Assembly: GCA_024636585.1 (NCBI GenBank) | Contig: JAGXGS010000060.1 | Span: 1-64,000, forward strand | From: Thiogranum sp. | Lineage (GTDB): Bacteria > Pseudomonadota > Gammaproteobacteria > DSM-19610 | Direction: 5' to 3' | DNA length: 64,000 nt | Part shown: positions 31,939-40,766 of the stretch, piece after piece | Numbering within the stretch: the stretch's first letter is position 1 | Layout of the letters: every line of letters begins with the position of its first letter | Translations under genes and position numbers: made by a program | The notes under the pieces: generated by a model | Seen by the model: only the letters and a program-made list of their open reading frames with translations | What the model was told of the DNA's origin: nothing | Database searches by the model: none

Positions 31939-32563
31939 GCGTTTCTTCCTGGTGCGGCAGCATGATTACCTTGCGCCGGATTTTGCGTATTATGATGCAG
32001 ACAAGCTGCTATTTACCAATCAGGTCATGATCGAGCCACATATCGGCCTGCCGCCGCACGCGATTCTGGAAGTGAGCGGTGGCATGCAACTGAACCCTTC
32101 CATTATCTCCCAGTACCGCGATGCGTCTGCGGCGGGCGATCTGGAGCGCACCCATTTGTTTGGCGGGCGCTACGAAAATATCTATGTGCCACTGCCACGA
32201 GTGCCGGCGCTGGGGGCGGTATTGCAGGTGGCGAAGCGAGCGGCCGGCCAATTTCTGGATCGGCAATTGCCGCTTGCGGTTGGCTTCTGGTTCAATGAGA
32301 TGGGTCCGGGCCATGTCACGCTGCCGCACCGGCACGACGAAGATGATGAGCTGGTGTCCGGCGTCTACTATCTGCAGGTACCGCCTGATTCGGGTGATCT
32401 GGTGCTCGGCGAAGGCGCTGCACGCCAGGTGCTGCGAGCGCAGGCCGGTCGATTGATCCTGTTCCCGCCGAACGTCGTGCACGAGGTCACCCGCAACAAC
32501 AGCGCAGAAACTCGCCTGTCGATCGGTATGAATTTCGGCCCGTTGCGCGATGGTGCGGATTGA
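31937..32563 (+). CDS. Putative 2OG-Fe(II) oxygenase (cupin-like fold)
   Basis: The C-terminal part has an iron-binding pattern: LPHRHDEDDELVSGVYYLQV, then FPPNVVHEVTRNNSAETRLS. These give an HxD-like pair, a distal His and an Arg for 2-oxoglutarate, as in small putative 2OG-Fe(II) oxygenases (2OG-FeII_Oxy_5 type). Substrate is unknown. The first plausible ATG, 31937 (MRFFLVRQHDYLAP, 208 residues), overlaps the divergent darP start. ATG 32029 (MIEPHIGLPPHA, 178 residues), with CAGG upstream, is the main alternative. The track's longer start shadows darP. It ends 3 bp before the convergent mgtE stop. Confidence 0.72.
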   Translation: MRFFLVRQHDYLAPDFAYYDADKLLFTNQVMIEPHIGLPPHAILEVSGGMQLNPSIISQYRDASAAGDLERTHLFGGRYENIYVPLPRVPALGAVLQVAKRAAGQFLDRQLPLAVGFWFNEMGPGHVTLPHRHDEDDELVSGVYYLQVPPDSGDLVLGEGAARQVLRAQAGRLILFPPNVVHEVTRNNSAETRLSIGMNFGPLRDGAD

Positions 32564-32566
32564 TAA

Positions 32567-33925
32567 TCAGAGCAGGTACAGGGTGCCGAGGCCAAGGAAT
32601 GCGACGAAGCCGACAATGTCGGTCACGGTAGTGAGCAACACGTTCCCGGCCAGTGCCGGATCGATACCGGCGCGTTTTAACGCCAGCGGGATGCTGAACC
32701 CTGCAATCGCGGCACACACCAGATTGGCGCTCAGCGCGACTCCGATGATCAAGCCGATCTCGGTACTGCTGAACCAGACCATGGCAACCAGTCCGACCAC
32801 CAGCGACCAGCCCAGACCATTCATCAGACTCACCAGGATTTCCTTGTAAAGGAGTGAGCGGGCATTGCTGGTCCCGACCTGTCCCAGCGCCAGACCGCGG
32901 ATCATGATGGTCAGCGTCTGACCACCGGCAACGCCGCCCATACTGGCGACGATCGGCATCAGCACCGCCAGTGCGACCACCTTGTCCAGAGTCGCCTCGA
33001 ATAAACCGATCACCCAGGAAGCAAGAAAGGCCGTGGCCAGGTTCAACCCCAGCCAGATGGCGCGGCGTCGCGCGCTGAGCAGCGGCGGCGCGAAAATATC
33101 GGCAGTTTCATCGAGGCCCGCCATGCTCATCATCGAGTGATCGGCTTCCTCACGGATGACGTCCACGACATCATCGATAGTGATACGTCCCAGCAGGCGG
33201 TTGTCATCATCCACCACCGGCGCGGAAATCAAATCGCGATCCTGGAACAGACGCGCGACATCGACATCTCTGGTGGAGGCGGAGATGCCATCCATACCCC
33301 GATCCATGACTTCCGACACACTGGCATCCGGATCGCTGGTCAGCAGGCGCGTCAATGGCAGCAGGCCCTGATACTTGTCAAAGCGATTGACCACGATCAG
33401 GCTGTCGGTCAGGTCCGGGATCTGTCCGCGCAGGCGCAGATAGCGCATCACCACATCCAGCGTGACGTTGGCGCGCACCGTTACCACGTCCATGTTCATC
33501 AGCCCGCCGGCGGTGTCTTCGGGATAAGACAGCACCGCTTCCAGGCGATGACGGTTCTGTTTATCCATGGAACGCAGCAGTTCATGTATCACGGCGCCAG
33601 GCAGGTCGTGCAGCAGATCGGCGAGGTCGTCGGTGTCCAGGCCTTCCGTGATCTGCACCAGCTGGTGCGTTTCCATATTCTCGATCAGGCCTGCCCGTAC
33701 CTCGTCATTGACTTCGGTCAGCACTTCGCCGAGATCGGCTGGATCAATCAGTTCCCATAGCAGTTCGCGCGGACCGTGTGGCAGCGATTCGAGCAGGTCG
33801 GCCATTTCCGCCGGATGCAGATCGACCAGCAACTGGCGTACCTGGTCCGCAGTGCCGCTGTGCAGCGCTGCGGTAAGGTTTTCCAGTCGAGTCTGGATAT
33901 TTGCCTGTTCGGCTGATTCGGCCAT
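32567..33925 (-). CDS. mgtE: Magnesium transporter MgtE
   Basis: MgtE is a Mg2+-gated magnesium channel of the inner membrane. The 452-residue product has the family's three parts. First comes an N-terminal superhelical domain with LHPAEMADLLESL. Next is a CBS pair (about residues 135-255; LLTSDPDASVSEVMDR, APVVDDDNRLLGRITIDDVVD). Last is a membrane domain of five segments, with the pore signature MPIVASMGGVAGGQT. It has its own probable promoter. No Mg-sensing leader (M-box) fits in the short 5' region. Confidence 0.97.
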   Translation of the reverse strand: MAESAEQANIQTRLENLTAALHSGTADQVRQLLVDLHPAEMADLLESLPHGPRELLWELIDPADLGEVLTEVNDEVRAGLIENMETHQLVQITEGLDTDDLADLLHDLPGAVIHELLRSMDKQNRHRLEAVLSYPEDTAGGLMNMDVVTVRANVTLDVVMRYLRLRGQIPDLTDSLIVVNRFDKYQGLLPLTRLLTSDPDASVSEVMDRGMDGISASTRDVDVARLFQDRDLISAPVVDDDNRLLGRITIDDVVDVIREEADHSMMSMAGLDETADIFAPPLLSARRRAIWLGLNLATAFLASWVIGLFEATLDKVVALAVLMPIVASMGGVAGGQTLTIMIRGLALGQVGTSNARSLLYKEILVSLMNGLGWSLVVGLVAMVWFSSTEIGLIIGVALSANLVCAAIAGFSIPLALKRAGIDPALAGNVLLTTVTDIVGFVAFLGLGTLYLL

Positions 33926-33968
33926 TACCGCCTCGGAACAGTTTAAGGTTCAGGAAAAAAGAATGGTG

Positions 33969-33996
33969 AGTGTAACAGGCCGGCTGCTGTCAACAA
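33969..33996 (-). promoter_or_regulatory. Putative mgtE promoter
   Basis: On the minus strand TTGTTG and TACACT are separated by 16 bp, with initiation about 37 bp upstream of the mgtE ATG. A consensus TTGACA overlaps the -35 but lies only 13 bp from this -10. Assigned by eye. Confidence 0.4.
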
Positions 33997-34071
33997 ACAG
34001 GACCACAGGCTATGTGAAGGGTTCCCGCGTCGTTGAAAAGGTCTTTGCTTATGCTGTCCGGCTGCTGTCGT

Positions 34072-35814
34072 TCAGGCGGCGGGCGTTGCGCCAATCGTTG
34101 CCATCAAAGGCAGGATAGCAGCCGGATCATCCTGCTGAAGAATGCGATCGACAGTTGCTTTTATGCTGGCGATGTCGCTGCGCTTGATCATATCCTTGAC
34201 TTCCAGAAGCGAGGTCGGTTGCACCGAAAAATCCTCCAGACCCATGCCCAGCAGCAGGCGCGTGTAACGCGGATCACCGGCCATCTCTCCGCACATGGCC
34301 ACCGGCACGCCGTTGGCGCGCCCAGCGCTGATGATCAGTTTTATCAGGCGCAACACCGCCGGATGCAACGGATCATACAGGTAGGTCACCGCATCATCGG
34401 TACGATCGATAGCCAGCGTGTACTGGATCAGGTCATTGGTTCCGATAGACAGGAAATCAAGCTTGCGCGCGAACAGGTCGGCGGTCAGCGCGGCGGCCGG
34501 AATTTCAATCATGCCGCCAACGGGCATGTTTTCATTGAACGCCAGTCCGTCCTGGTTCAATTCCTGTTTCACGACCGCAAGCAGTTCCAGCACTTCGTCC
34601 AGCTCCCGCGCACTCGAAAGCATCGGGATCATCATGCGTACCGGTCCACTGGCAGAGGCACGCAGGATCGCCCGTAACTGGGGGCGGAACAGCTCCTTGT
34701 GCTTGAGGCACAGGCGCACTGCGCGCAGCCCCAGCGCCGGATTCGGTGAGATCCGTTCGCCTGATGCATGGCTGCTGACATTTTTATCGGCGCCCAGATC
34801 AAGCGTACGGATGGTGATGGGCAGGCCCTGCAAGGCGTTGAGGATATCCAGGTACTGTTGCAGTTGTTCCTCTTCTCCCGGAATGTCACTGCGGTTCATG
34901 AACAGGAATTCGGTGCGATACAGACCGACGCCATCGGCACCGGCAATCCGCGCCGCCTCCACGTCTTCCTGCAGTTCGACGTTGGCCAGCAACTGGATCG
35001 GAACGCCGTCTATCGTCACCGCCGGTTCATTGGTGAGACGTTTGAGATTGCAGGCCCGCTGTTGCTGTTGTTGCTGCCTGGCGCGGTATTTGGCGAGCGT
35101 CATGTTGTCGACCCCGGCCAGCAACAGGCCTTCCGCGCCATCCAGGATGACAGTCTCGCCGTCACGTATCTGGTAGGGAATACCATGCGTACCCACGATC
35201 GCCGGCATGCCCAGGCTGCGCGCCAGGATAGCGGTATGCGAGAGCGGCCCACCGGATTCGGTGACGAAACCGGCGACGCCCTGGTGGTGCAGCAAGGCGG
35301 CTTCGGCGGGCGTCAGGTCATGTGCAAACACAATGCATTCCTGCAGGTCACCATCTTCCGGTTCCTCGCAGGTCTGGCCGACCAGGATACGGTGTATGCG
35401 CTTGACCACGTGATCGACATCATCGACGCGCGTGCGCAGATAGGCATCGTCCATTTCATCGAACACGCGCGCCAGGGCATCGCGTTGAATCTTGAGCGCC
35501 CACTCCGCGTTGCATTGATGTTCACGTATCAATTCGATTGGCGTCGCGGTCAGCAGGCTGTCTTCGAGCATCAGCAGGTGGGTGTCGATGAAGTCAGTGA
35601 TATCAGCGGGGGTGGTGGCCGGGATACGGTTACGGATCGATTTCAGTTGTTGGCGCGCGGTGTTTATCGCCTGCCGGAAACGCGCGATTTCATCCTCGAT
35701 CAGGTGCTCGGGAATCGCAGTCTGACAGGCATCGACTTCACCTTTCTCCAGCCGGTGCACGCTGCCGATGGCGATGCCACGTGAAATGCCGGTGCCGGAG
35801 ATGCTGATCGTCAT
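34072..35814 (-). CDS. ptsI: Phosphoenolpyruvate-protein phosphotransferase (PTS enzyme I)
   Basis: EI takes phosphate from phosphoenolpyruvate and passes it to HPr. The 580-residue protein has the HPr-binding N-domain, the swivelling phospho-His segment GGPLSHTAILARSLGMPA (His near 191), and the C-terminal PEP-utilising barrel. In the barrel, GADGVGLYRTEFLFMNR and FLSIGTNDLIQYTLAIDRTD are the family signatures. It lacks the N-terminal GAF domain of EI-Ntr (PtsP). It overlaps ptsH by 4 bp and is last in the ptsN-to-ptsI run. No EIIB/EIIC permease genes accompany it, so the pathway is probably regulatory. Confidence 0.97.
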   Translation of the reverse strand: MTISISGTGISRGIAIGSVHRLEKGEVDACQTAIPEHLIEDEIARFRQAINTARQQLKSIRNRIPATTPADITDFIDTHLLMLEDSLLTATPIELIREHQCNAEWALKIQRDALARVFDEMDDAYLRTRVDDVDHVVKRIHRILVGQTCEEPEDGDLQECIVFAHDLTPAEAALLHHQGVAGFVTESGGPLSHTAILARSLGMPAIVGTHGIPYQIRDGETVILDGAEGLLLAGVDNMTLAKYRARQQQQQQRACNLKRLTNEPAVTIDGVPIQLLANVELQEDVEAARIAGADGVGLYRTEFLFMNRSDIPGEEEQLQQYLDILNALQGLPITIRTLDLGADKNVSSHASGERISPNPALGLRAVRLCLKHKELFRPQLRAILRASASGPVRMMIPMLSSARELDEVLELLAVVKQELNQDGLAFNENMPVGGMIEIPAAALTADLFARKLDFLSIGTNDLIQYTLAIDRTDDAVTYLYDPLHPAVLRLIKLIISAGRANGVPVAMCGEMAGDPRYTRLLLGMGLEDFSVQPTSLLEVKDMIKRSDIASIKATVDRILQQDDPAAILPLMATIGATPAA

Positions 35815-36080
35815 TCGTTCTCACCAAAGCGCTGCGCTATCAGTTCGACGAGACCGTCGATGGCGGCATGCTCGTCGTTGCCGCTGGCTTTGAGTGTGAT
35901 CTCACTTCCTTTCGATGCGGCCAGCATCATCACGCCCATGATGCTCTTGCCATTAACCTCCTGGCCGTTCCGCGATACTTTGATGTCGCTGGCGAAGGAT
36001 CCGGCCAGAGTGACGAATTTCGCCGCAGCGCGCGCATGCAGCCCGAGCTTGTTGACGATAGTGACGGTCTGGTCACGCAT
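35811..36080 (-). CDS. ptsH: HPr phosphocarrier protein
   Basis: HPr relays phosphate from EI to EIIA proteins. The 89-residue product has the active-site His15 in NKLGLHARAAAKF and the regulatory Ser46 in NGKSIMGVMMLA, the residue that HprK phosphorylates. Both residues are present, which fits the neighbouring hprK. It overlaps ptsI and the EIIA gene by a few bases, so all three are translationally coupled. Confidence 0.97.
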   Translation of the reverse strand: MRDQTVTIVNKLGLHARAAAKFVTLAGSFASDIKVSRNGQEVNGKSIMGVMMLAASKGSEITLKASGNDEHAAIDGLVELIAQRFGENE

Positions 36081-36474
36081 GGCCGATTTCCTCCAGGGTA
36101 ACTACACCATCACGGCCGCCACTGACTGCCTTGCCGGCGAGTTCGTCCAGATCGAGATCGGGATAGTTCAAAACACGAATCAGCATCGGTAGGTTGAGCC
36201 CGGCAATCACTCGCCTGCCGCCAGTCTCCTGCAGGCGGCAGGCGATATTGCTGGGTGTGGCGCCATAGAGATCGGTCAGCACCAGCACACCTGCGCCGCT
36301 GTCCAGTTCCTGGGCGGCCTGTCGAGCAGCACTCAGGAGTTTTTCGGGTTCACTGTTCTGGGAAACCGAGAGGTTGGTGGCGGGCAAGGGGCAAACGCCC
36401 AGAATGGAGCGCGCTGACTGCAACAGCGTGGTGCCGATCAAATCGTGGGTAATCAGCAGAATGCCGACGCTCAT
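36073..36474 (-). CDS. PTS EIIA component, mannose family
   Basis: The 133-residue protein is a soluble EIIA of the mannose/fructose family: GILLITHDLIGTTLLQSA at the start, with phospho-acceptor His10, and LVLTDLYGATPSNIACRL in the middle. In this gene context (rapZ, hprK, ptsH, ptsI) and without EIIB or EIIC partners it is likely a regulatory phospho-acceptor, not part of a sugar transporter. It overlaps rapZ by 4 bp and ptsH by 8 bp. Confidence 0.95.
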   Translation of the reverse strand: MSVGILLITHDLIGTTLLQSARSILGVCPLPATNLSVSQNSEPEKLLSAARQAAQELDSGAGVLVLTDLYGATPSNIACRLQETGGRRVIAGLNLPMLIRVLNYPDLDLDELAGKAVSGGRDGVVTLEEIGHA

Positions 36475-37325
36475 GAAAGCTCTCGATGGTGGGTCGCAAT
36501 GTTCGGATAGCGCCGGGCGAAATGTTCGGCCATGCGTTCAGTCAGGTATACCGACCGGTGCTGGCCGCCGGTGCAGCCGACCGCTACGGTGAGATAACTG
36601 CGCCGGTCGGCTTCGAAAGCCGGAATCCAGTTTTCCAGAAAGGTGCATAGCTCCGCATACAGTCGGACAACGTTCGGCTCCTTCTCCAGGTATGCGATTA
36701 CCGCGGCATCGCGGCCGGTCAGCGGACGCAGATCGGGCTGCCAGTGCGGGTTAGGCAGGCAGCGCGCATCAAATACATAGTCCGCATCGGTCGGTATTCC
36801 GTGCTTGTAGCCAAACGATTCGAACAGCAGCGACATGCGGTTTTCGCACGGCCGTTGCAGGCGTTTGTGGACCAGGTCGCGGAGCTGATGCACGGTCGTC
36901 TGGGTCGTATCGATGAACAGGCTGGCGCGTGCCGCCATCGGCTCCAGCAGCGTTTGCTCGAATTGCACGGCTTCGGGCAGTGAGATTTTGTCGTTGCTCA
37001 GCGGATGCCGGCGGCGGGTTTCACTGAACCGCTTGATCAGGGTATCGGATTCGCAGCTTAGAAACAGAATTTCGGTGTCGATGTTTCGCGCCTTCAAGGT
37101 ATCGAGTATCTGATCAAAATGCTGCAACGCATCGGGCAGATTACGTGCGTCGATGCCAACTGCGACACGTTCGGTGGGGTGGTCGTCTTTGCTGAGTTCC
37201 ACGGCCAGTGCTTCCAGCAGCCCGGCCGGCAGGTTGTCTATGCAGTAATAGCCGCAGTCTTCGAGGGTATGCAGTGCGATACTCTTGCCGGAACCGGACA
37301 GGCCACTGACGATTACCAGTTTCAC
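36471..37325 (-). CDS. rapZ: RNase adapter protein RapZ
   Basis: RapZ binds GTP/ATP and, in enterobacteria, guides RNase E to the small RNA GlmZ to control glucosamine-6-phosphate synthesis. The 284-residue product has Walker A GLSGSGKS at residues 8-15, DNLPAGLLEALA, and the C-terminal RNA-binding part with VAVGCTGGQHRSVYLTERMA. Its position between hprK and the EIIA gene is the common gammaproteobacterial one. Whether a GlmZ-like RNA exists in this organism cannot be judged from the window. Confidence 0.97.
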   Translation of the reverse strand: MKLVIVSGLSGSGKSIALHTLEDCGYYCIDNLPAGLLEALAVELSKDDHPTERVAVGIDARNLPDALQHFDQILDTLKARNIDTEILFLSCESDTLIKRFSETRRRHPLSNDKISLPEAVQFEQTLLEPMAARASLFIDTTQTTVHQLRDLVHKRLQRPCENRMSLLFESFGYKHGIPTDADYVFDARCLPNPHWQPDLRPLTGRDAAVIAYLEKEPNVVRLYAELCTFLENWIPAFEADRRSYLTVAVGCTGGQHRSVYLTERMAEHFARRYPNIATHHRELS

Positions 37326-38269
37326 GGCGTGTCATTTTCCATGTATCGGCTTTGTCGTTCCATGAACAGGCGAGCCGAATCAAAGCCCTTCAGTAGCAGC
37401 GTGTGATTGCGTGCCGCGGCTTCCGCCAGTACCGCGAGGTTGCGTCCTGGTGCAACCGGAAGCGTGATTTCCGGTATTTCGACGCCGAGTATGGTCTGGG
37501 TGGAGCGTGCTCCGTGCAGGCGGTCGATCCGGTGCATCTGTTCTTCGCTCATTGGCATCAGCTTCAGTATCAGGCGCAGGTTTCTATTTTGTTTGATGGC
37601 GCTGTCGCCGAACATGGCGCGCACATTGAGAATGCCGAGTCCGCGGACTTCGAGGAAATCGCGCAGTATTTCTGGACAGCGCCCGTTGAGAATGTCGGGT
37701 GCCGTTTTTGCGAACAGCGGTGCGTCATCGGCCACCAGTCGATGGCCCCGCGCCAGCAGCTCGAGGGCGAGCTCGCTCTTGCCGACGCTGGGATCGCCGG
37801 TGATCAGCATGCCGAGGCTGAAAACTTCCATGAACACACCGTGCAGCGTGAGTTTTTCCGCAAACAGGTTGGTCAGGTAATACTGCAGATAATTGACCAG
37901 CTGGGGAGTGGACTGTTCCGACGTGAACACCGGTGTCAGGCTGGCCTCGGTACGCCGGCGGATATCGTCGGGGATCTGTTCATTGTCGCCTATGACGATC
38001 AGCTCTGTCTGGCCGTCGAACAACTGGTTTATGAGATTGCGGCGGGTGTTTTCGCCAAGCCGGTTCAGGTACTCGATCTCTGCGTTGCCGAGTATCTGAA
38101 CGCGATTGGGGTGGATAAGATTGAGGTGTCCGACCAGTTCGGTTCCGGTGTGTTCGGCGGCGGAAACCTTGATGAGGCGACTTTCACCCAGCCGGCTGCC
38201 GATCCAGCGTAACGCCAGTTTGTCCTGCAGGGCGGCAAACAGTGTGCCGACCGAAGCATCTGTGCTCAT
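37322..38269 (-). CDS. hprK: HPr kinase/phosphorylase
   Basis: HprK phosphorylates HPr on Ser46 with ATP or pyrophosphate and reverses the reaction. The 315-residue length is typical. The P-loop GDPSVGKSELALELLARGH is near residue 156. The second signature, EVRGLGILNVRAMFGDSAIK, follows about 50 residues later. It is co-transcribed with ptsN upstream and rapZ downstream through 4-bp overlaps. In proteobacteria it usually accompanies an incomplete PTS, as seen here. Confidence 0.97.
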   Translation of the reverse strand: MSTDASVGTLFAALQDKLALRWIGSRLGESRLIKVSAAEHTGTELVGHLNLIHPNRVQILGNAEIEYLNRLGENTRRNLINQLFDGQTELIVIGDNEQIPDDIRRRTEASLTPVFTSEQSTPQLVNYLQYYLTNLFAEKLTLHGVFMEVFSLGMLITGDPSVGKSELALELLARGHRLVADDAPLFAKTAPDILNGRCPEILRDFLEVRGLGILNVRAMFGDSAIKQNRNLRLILKLMPMSEEQMHRIDRLHGARSTQTILGVEIPEITLPVAPGRNLAVLAEAAARNHTLLLKGFDSARLFMERQSRYMENDTP

Positions 38270-38739
38270 GCGGATAGCTGTTGGTGAGAATCCCAGTTGC
38301 TGATCAGTTTAAAGCATTGTTCGCTGTCTTGACAGTCACGCAGTTTGGCGCAGAAGTCGGGATCAATGAACATTTCCGCCAGGCGCGCCAGGATCTGCAG
38401 GTGTTCTTCCGTGGATTCTTCGGGCACCAGCAGGGCGAACATCAGGTCCACGGGTTGCCGGTCTATGGCGTCATAATCAACGCTCTCACTGAGCGTCATG
38501 GCTGCGGCCAGCGGGCGCTTCAACCCCTGTATGCGCCCGTGCGGCAGGGCGACACCCTGACCAAGACCGGTACTGCCCAGGCGTTCACGCCCGATCAGAC
38601 TGTCGAAGATTTCCCCTTCGGTGAACTCGGGCAGGGATCCGGCCAGCAGCGCACTGAGGATTTCCAGGCTGCGTTTCTTGCTGGAACTGTCCTGCCGGCA
38701 GGCGATGCGCTCGGGGCTCAATAATTCGGAAATTCGCAT
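38266..38739 (-). CDS. ptsN: PTS EIIA-Ntr regulatory protein
   Basis: PtsN (EIIA-Ntr) links PTS phosphorylation to nitrogen, potassium and stress control. The correct start is ATG 38739 (MRISELLSPERIA), giving 157 residues; the longer track start runs into an upstream hairpin. The active-site His67 lies in GQGVALPHGRI, and VDLMFALLVPEESTEEHL follows. There is no Shine-Dalgarno element. The 12 bp directly before TT-ATG form the palindrome TATATCGATATA. It is first in the ptsN-hprK-rapZ-EIIA-ptsH-ptsI run. Confidence 0.95.
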   Translation of the reverse strand: MRISELLSPERIACRQDSSSKKRSLEILSALLAGSLPEFTEGEIFDSLIGRERLGSTGLGQGVALPHGRIQGLKRPLAAAMTLSESVDYDAIDRQPVDLMFALLVPEESTEEHLQILARLAEMFIDPDFCAKLRDCQDSEQCFKLISNWDSHQQLSA

Positions 38740-38741
38740 AA

Positions 38742-38753
38742 TATATCGATATA
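38742..38753. repeat. AT-rich palindrome at the ptsN start
   Basis: TATATCGATATA is a perfect 12-bp palindrome ending two bases upstream of the ptsN ATG. It takes the place of a ribosome site. It could be part of a -10 region, an operator, or just an unstructured AT-rich translation start. Confidence 0.4.
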
Positions 38754-38765
38754 GGCTGGGAAAGC

Positions 38766-38795
38766 GCAGACAGCCGGGCGATCCCGGCTGTCTGC
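38766..38795 (-). terminator. Strong hairpin between hpf and ptsN
   Basis: GCAGACAGCCGGG and CCCGGCTGTCTGC form a perfect 13-bp stem around the 4-nt loop CGAT, starting 11 bp after the hpf stop. On the minus strand it is followed by GCTTTCCC, a poor T-tract. It may stop transcription, cause partial read-through into ptsN, or protect the hpf mRNA 3' end. Confidence 0.55.
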
Positions 38796-38806
38796 TGACC
38801 ATCCGT

Positions 38807-39130
38807 TCAGAATTCTTTGTTCTTGATCGAACCTTCGCTGCGATGGTGGTCGGTGACCTTTTCCTTGTGCTTTTTGATCTGTCGATCCAGCTTGTCAGTC
38901 AGGCCATCGATCGCGGCATACATATCTTCCTCGGTGCTGTCCGCGAACAACTTGCCGCCGCTGAGGTGCATGGTGGCTTCGGCCGTATGGCGCAGCTTTT
39001 CAACGCTCAGGACCACATGGACATCCGTTACCTGATCGAAATGTCGTTCCAGCTTTTCAAACTTTTCGCTGACATAGTTGCGCAACGGTTCAGTAATGTC
39101 GACATGGTGACCGGTTAAATTGACTTGCAT
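38807..39130 (-). CDS. hpf: Ribosome hibernation-promoting factor (HPF/YfiA family)
   Basis: HPF binds the 30S decoding centre and promotes ribosome dimerisation in stationary phase. The start is ATG 39130 (MQVNLTGHHVDITEPLRNYV), with GAGGAG seven bases upstream; the ten extra residues in the track overlap rpoN. The 107-residue length fits short HPF, without the long dimerisation domain. It follows rpoN by 23 bp, the conserved rpoN-hpf-ptsN order, and ends at a strong hairpin. Confidence 0.96.
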   Translation of the reverse strand: MQVNLTGHHVDITEPLRNYVSEKFEKLERHFDQVTDVHVVLSVEKLRHTAEATMHLSGGKLFADSTEEDMYAAIDGLTDKLDRQIKKHKEKVTDHHRSEGSIKNKEF

Positions 39131-39153
39131 GGAGGTACTCCTCGTCCATGGCC

Positions 39154-40641
39154 TCACGCGAGGCGTTTACGTTCATTAGAAGGGGGTATAGCCATCGCTT
39201 CACGATACTTTGCGATGGTGCGGCGCGCCACCGTGATGCCCTGTTCAGCCAGCAGAGTGGCGATTTTGCTGTCGCTGAGGGGCTTCGAGGGTTTTTCCGC
39301 GGAGACCAGTCGTTTGATAATGGCCCGAATAGCGGTGGCCGAACATTCGCCGCCGTCGGACGTGCCGACATGGCTGGAGAAAAAATACTTGAATTCGAAG
39401 ATGCCGCGTGGCGTGTGCATGAACTTCTGCGTGGTGACTCGCGAGATGGTGGATTCGTGCATTTCCACGGTTTCCGCAATGTCCCGGAGAACCAGTGGTT
39501 TCATAGCTTCATCGCCATACTCAAAAAAGTTGCGCTGCATATCGACAATGCACCTGGCTACCTTGAGCAGGGTTTCGTGACGGCTCTGCAGGCTTTTCAG
39601 AAACCAGCGGGCTTCCTGGAGATGGTTGCGCAGGTAAGCATTGTCGTCGCTATTGTCAGCTCGTCTTACCATACTGGCGTAATGACTGTTAATTCTCAAC
39701 CTTGGCGTTGCTTCTACATTGAGATCGACCTGCCACTTGCCCTTTTTCTTGTATACAAACACATCGGGAACGACGTATTGGGCAGTGCTGGGGGTAATTT
39801 GTGAGCCGGGGCGAGGATTCAGCGACTGGATCAGCTTCAGGATGCCCTGCAGCTCGGATTCTTCGAGCTTCATACGCCGCATGATCTGATTGTAATCGCG
39901 GTTTGCCAGCAGATTCAGGTGCTCCTGGATCAGTAGCAGCGCCTCCTTCCGCCAGGGCGTTTCAGGGTCCAGTTGCCGGAGCTGGATGACCAGGCATTCG
40001 GCCGCACCGCGAGCGCCGACTCCGACCGGATCGAATTGCTGGATGCGGTGCAGCACCGCCTCGACTTCCTCGATACCGATTTCAAGTTCCGGGTCCAGCT
40101 GCATGCCTTCGTGCAACTCTTCGAGTGAAACGCTCAGATAGCCGTCATCATTGATGGAATCAACGATGGTTTCGGCGATGCTGCGGTCGATATCGCTGAA
40201 CAGGGTCAGATCCAGTTGCCACTGCAGGTGGTCCTGCAGAGACTTTACATCGCCGTTGTGGGTCTCGAAGAAATCTCGGCCGTCATTGTCGCCGGGAGCG
40301 CTGTAGATAGTGCTCCCCATATCGAAAGTGTCTTCCCAGCTGGTATCGCCGGGTAATTCCTCGGGGATGGTTTCGGTGGTGCTGGGGGTTTCTGTCTCGG
40401 TGCCGGCGCTGGCTTCCTGATCGGCCTGCCGCTCTGCTTTGTCTGGTCCGTTTTCGCGCGTGCCGTCGCCGCCGTGACGCTCTATCTCTTCATCGGGCTC
40501 CAGCATCAGATTCGAATCGAGAACACCCTGGACTTCGAGCTGTAGTTCGACGGTGGACAACTGGAGCAGGCGAATTGCCTGTTGCAGCTGTGGCGTCATG
40601 GTCAGGTGCTGGCCAAGTCGAAGTTGAATAGACTGTTTCAT
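39154..40641 (-). CDS. rpoN: RNA polymerase sigma-54 factor
   Basis: RpoN directs polymerase to -24/-12 promoters that need an enhancer-binding ATPase. I use ATG 40641 ([20 protein letters not shown]), giving 495 residues. Region I is Gln/Leu-rich, followed by an acidic region II. The core-binding and DNA-binding parts end in the RpoN box [12 protein letters not shown] near the C-terminus. The longer track start has no family match. It has its own probable promoter and lies downstream of lptB, the usual order. Confidence 0.97.
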   Translation of the reverse strand: MKQSIQLRLGQHLTMTPQLQQAIRLLQLSTVELQLEVQGVLDSNLMLEPDEEIERHGGDGTRENGPDKAERQADQEASAGTETETPSTTETIPEELPGDTSWEDTFDMGSTIYSAPGDNDGRDFFETHNGDVKSLQDHLQWQLDLTLFSDIDRSIAETIVDSINDDGYLSVSLEELHEGMQLDPELEIGIEEVEAVLHRIQQFDPVGVGARGAAECLVIQLRQLDPETPWRKEALLLIQEHLNLLANRDYNQIMRRMKLEESELQGILKLIQSLNPRPGSQITPSTAQYVVPDVFVYKKKGKWQVDLNVEATPRLRINSHYASMVRRADNSDDNAYLRNHLQEARWFLKSLQSRHETLLKVARCIVDMQRNFFEYGDEAMKPLVLRDIAETVEMHESTISRVTTQKFMHTPRGIFEFKYFFSSHVGTSDGGECSATAIRAIIKRLVSAEKPSKPLSDSKIATLLAEQGITVARRTIAKYREAMAIPPSNERKRLA

Positions 40642-40703
40642 AAACGCTTTACTACTAGTCCTCTGTAGCCCGGCGGGGGCCGCTGTCATTAATTACAAAC
40701 CTT

Positions 40704-40731
40704 ATTCTACTGCATTTATTATGCCAGTGAA
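40704..40731 (-). promoter_or_regulatory. Putative rpoN promoter
   Basis: On the minus strand TTCACT and TAGAAT (5 of 6 matches) are 16 bp apart in the AT-rich lptB-rpoN gap, with a leader of about 55 nt. The neighbouring lptB operon ends about 35 bp upstream. Confidence 0.45.
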
Positions 40732-40766
40732 GTGTTTATTCCCGCTTTTTTCAGTGTCCTGCAAGC

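Noticed and set aside
33926-34071. Mg-sensing riboswitch upstream of mgtE
   Set aside because: The leader after the predicted start is only about 37 nt, too short for an M-box.
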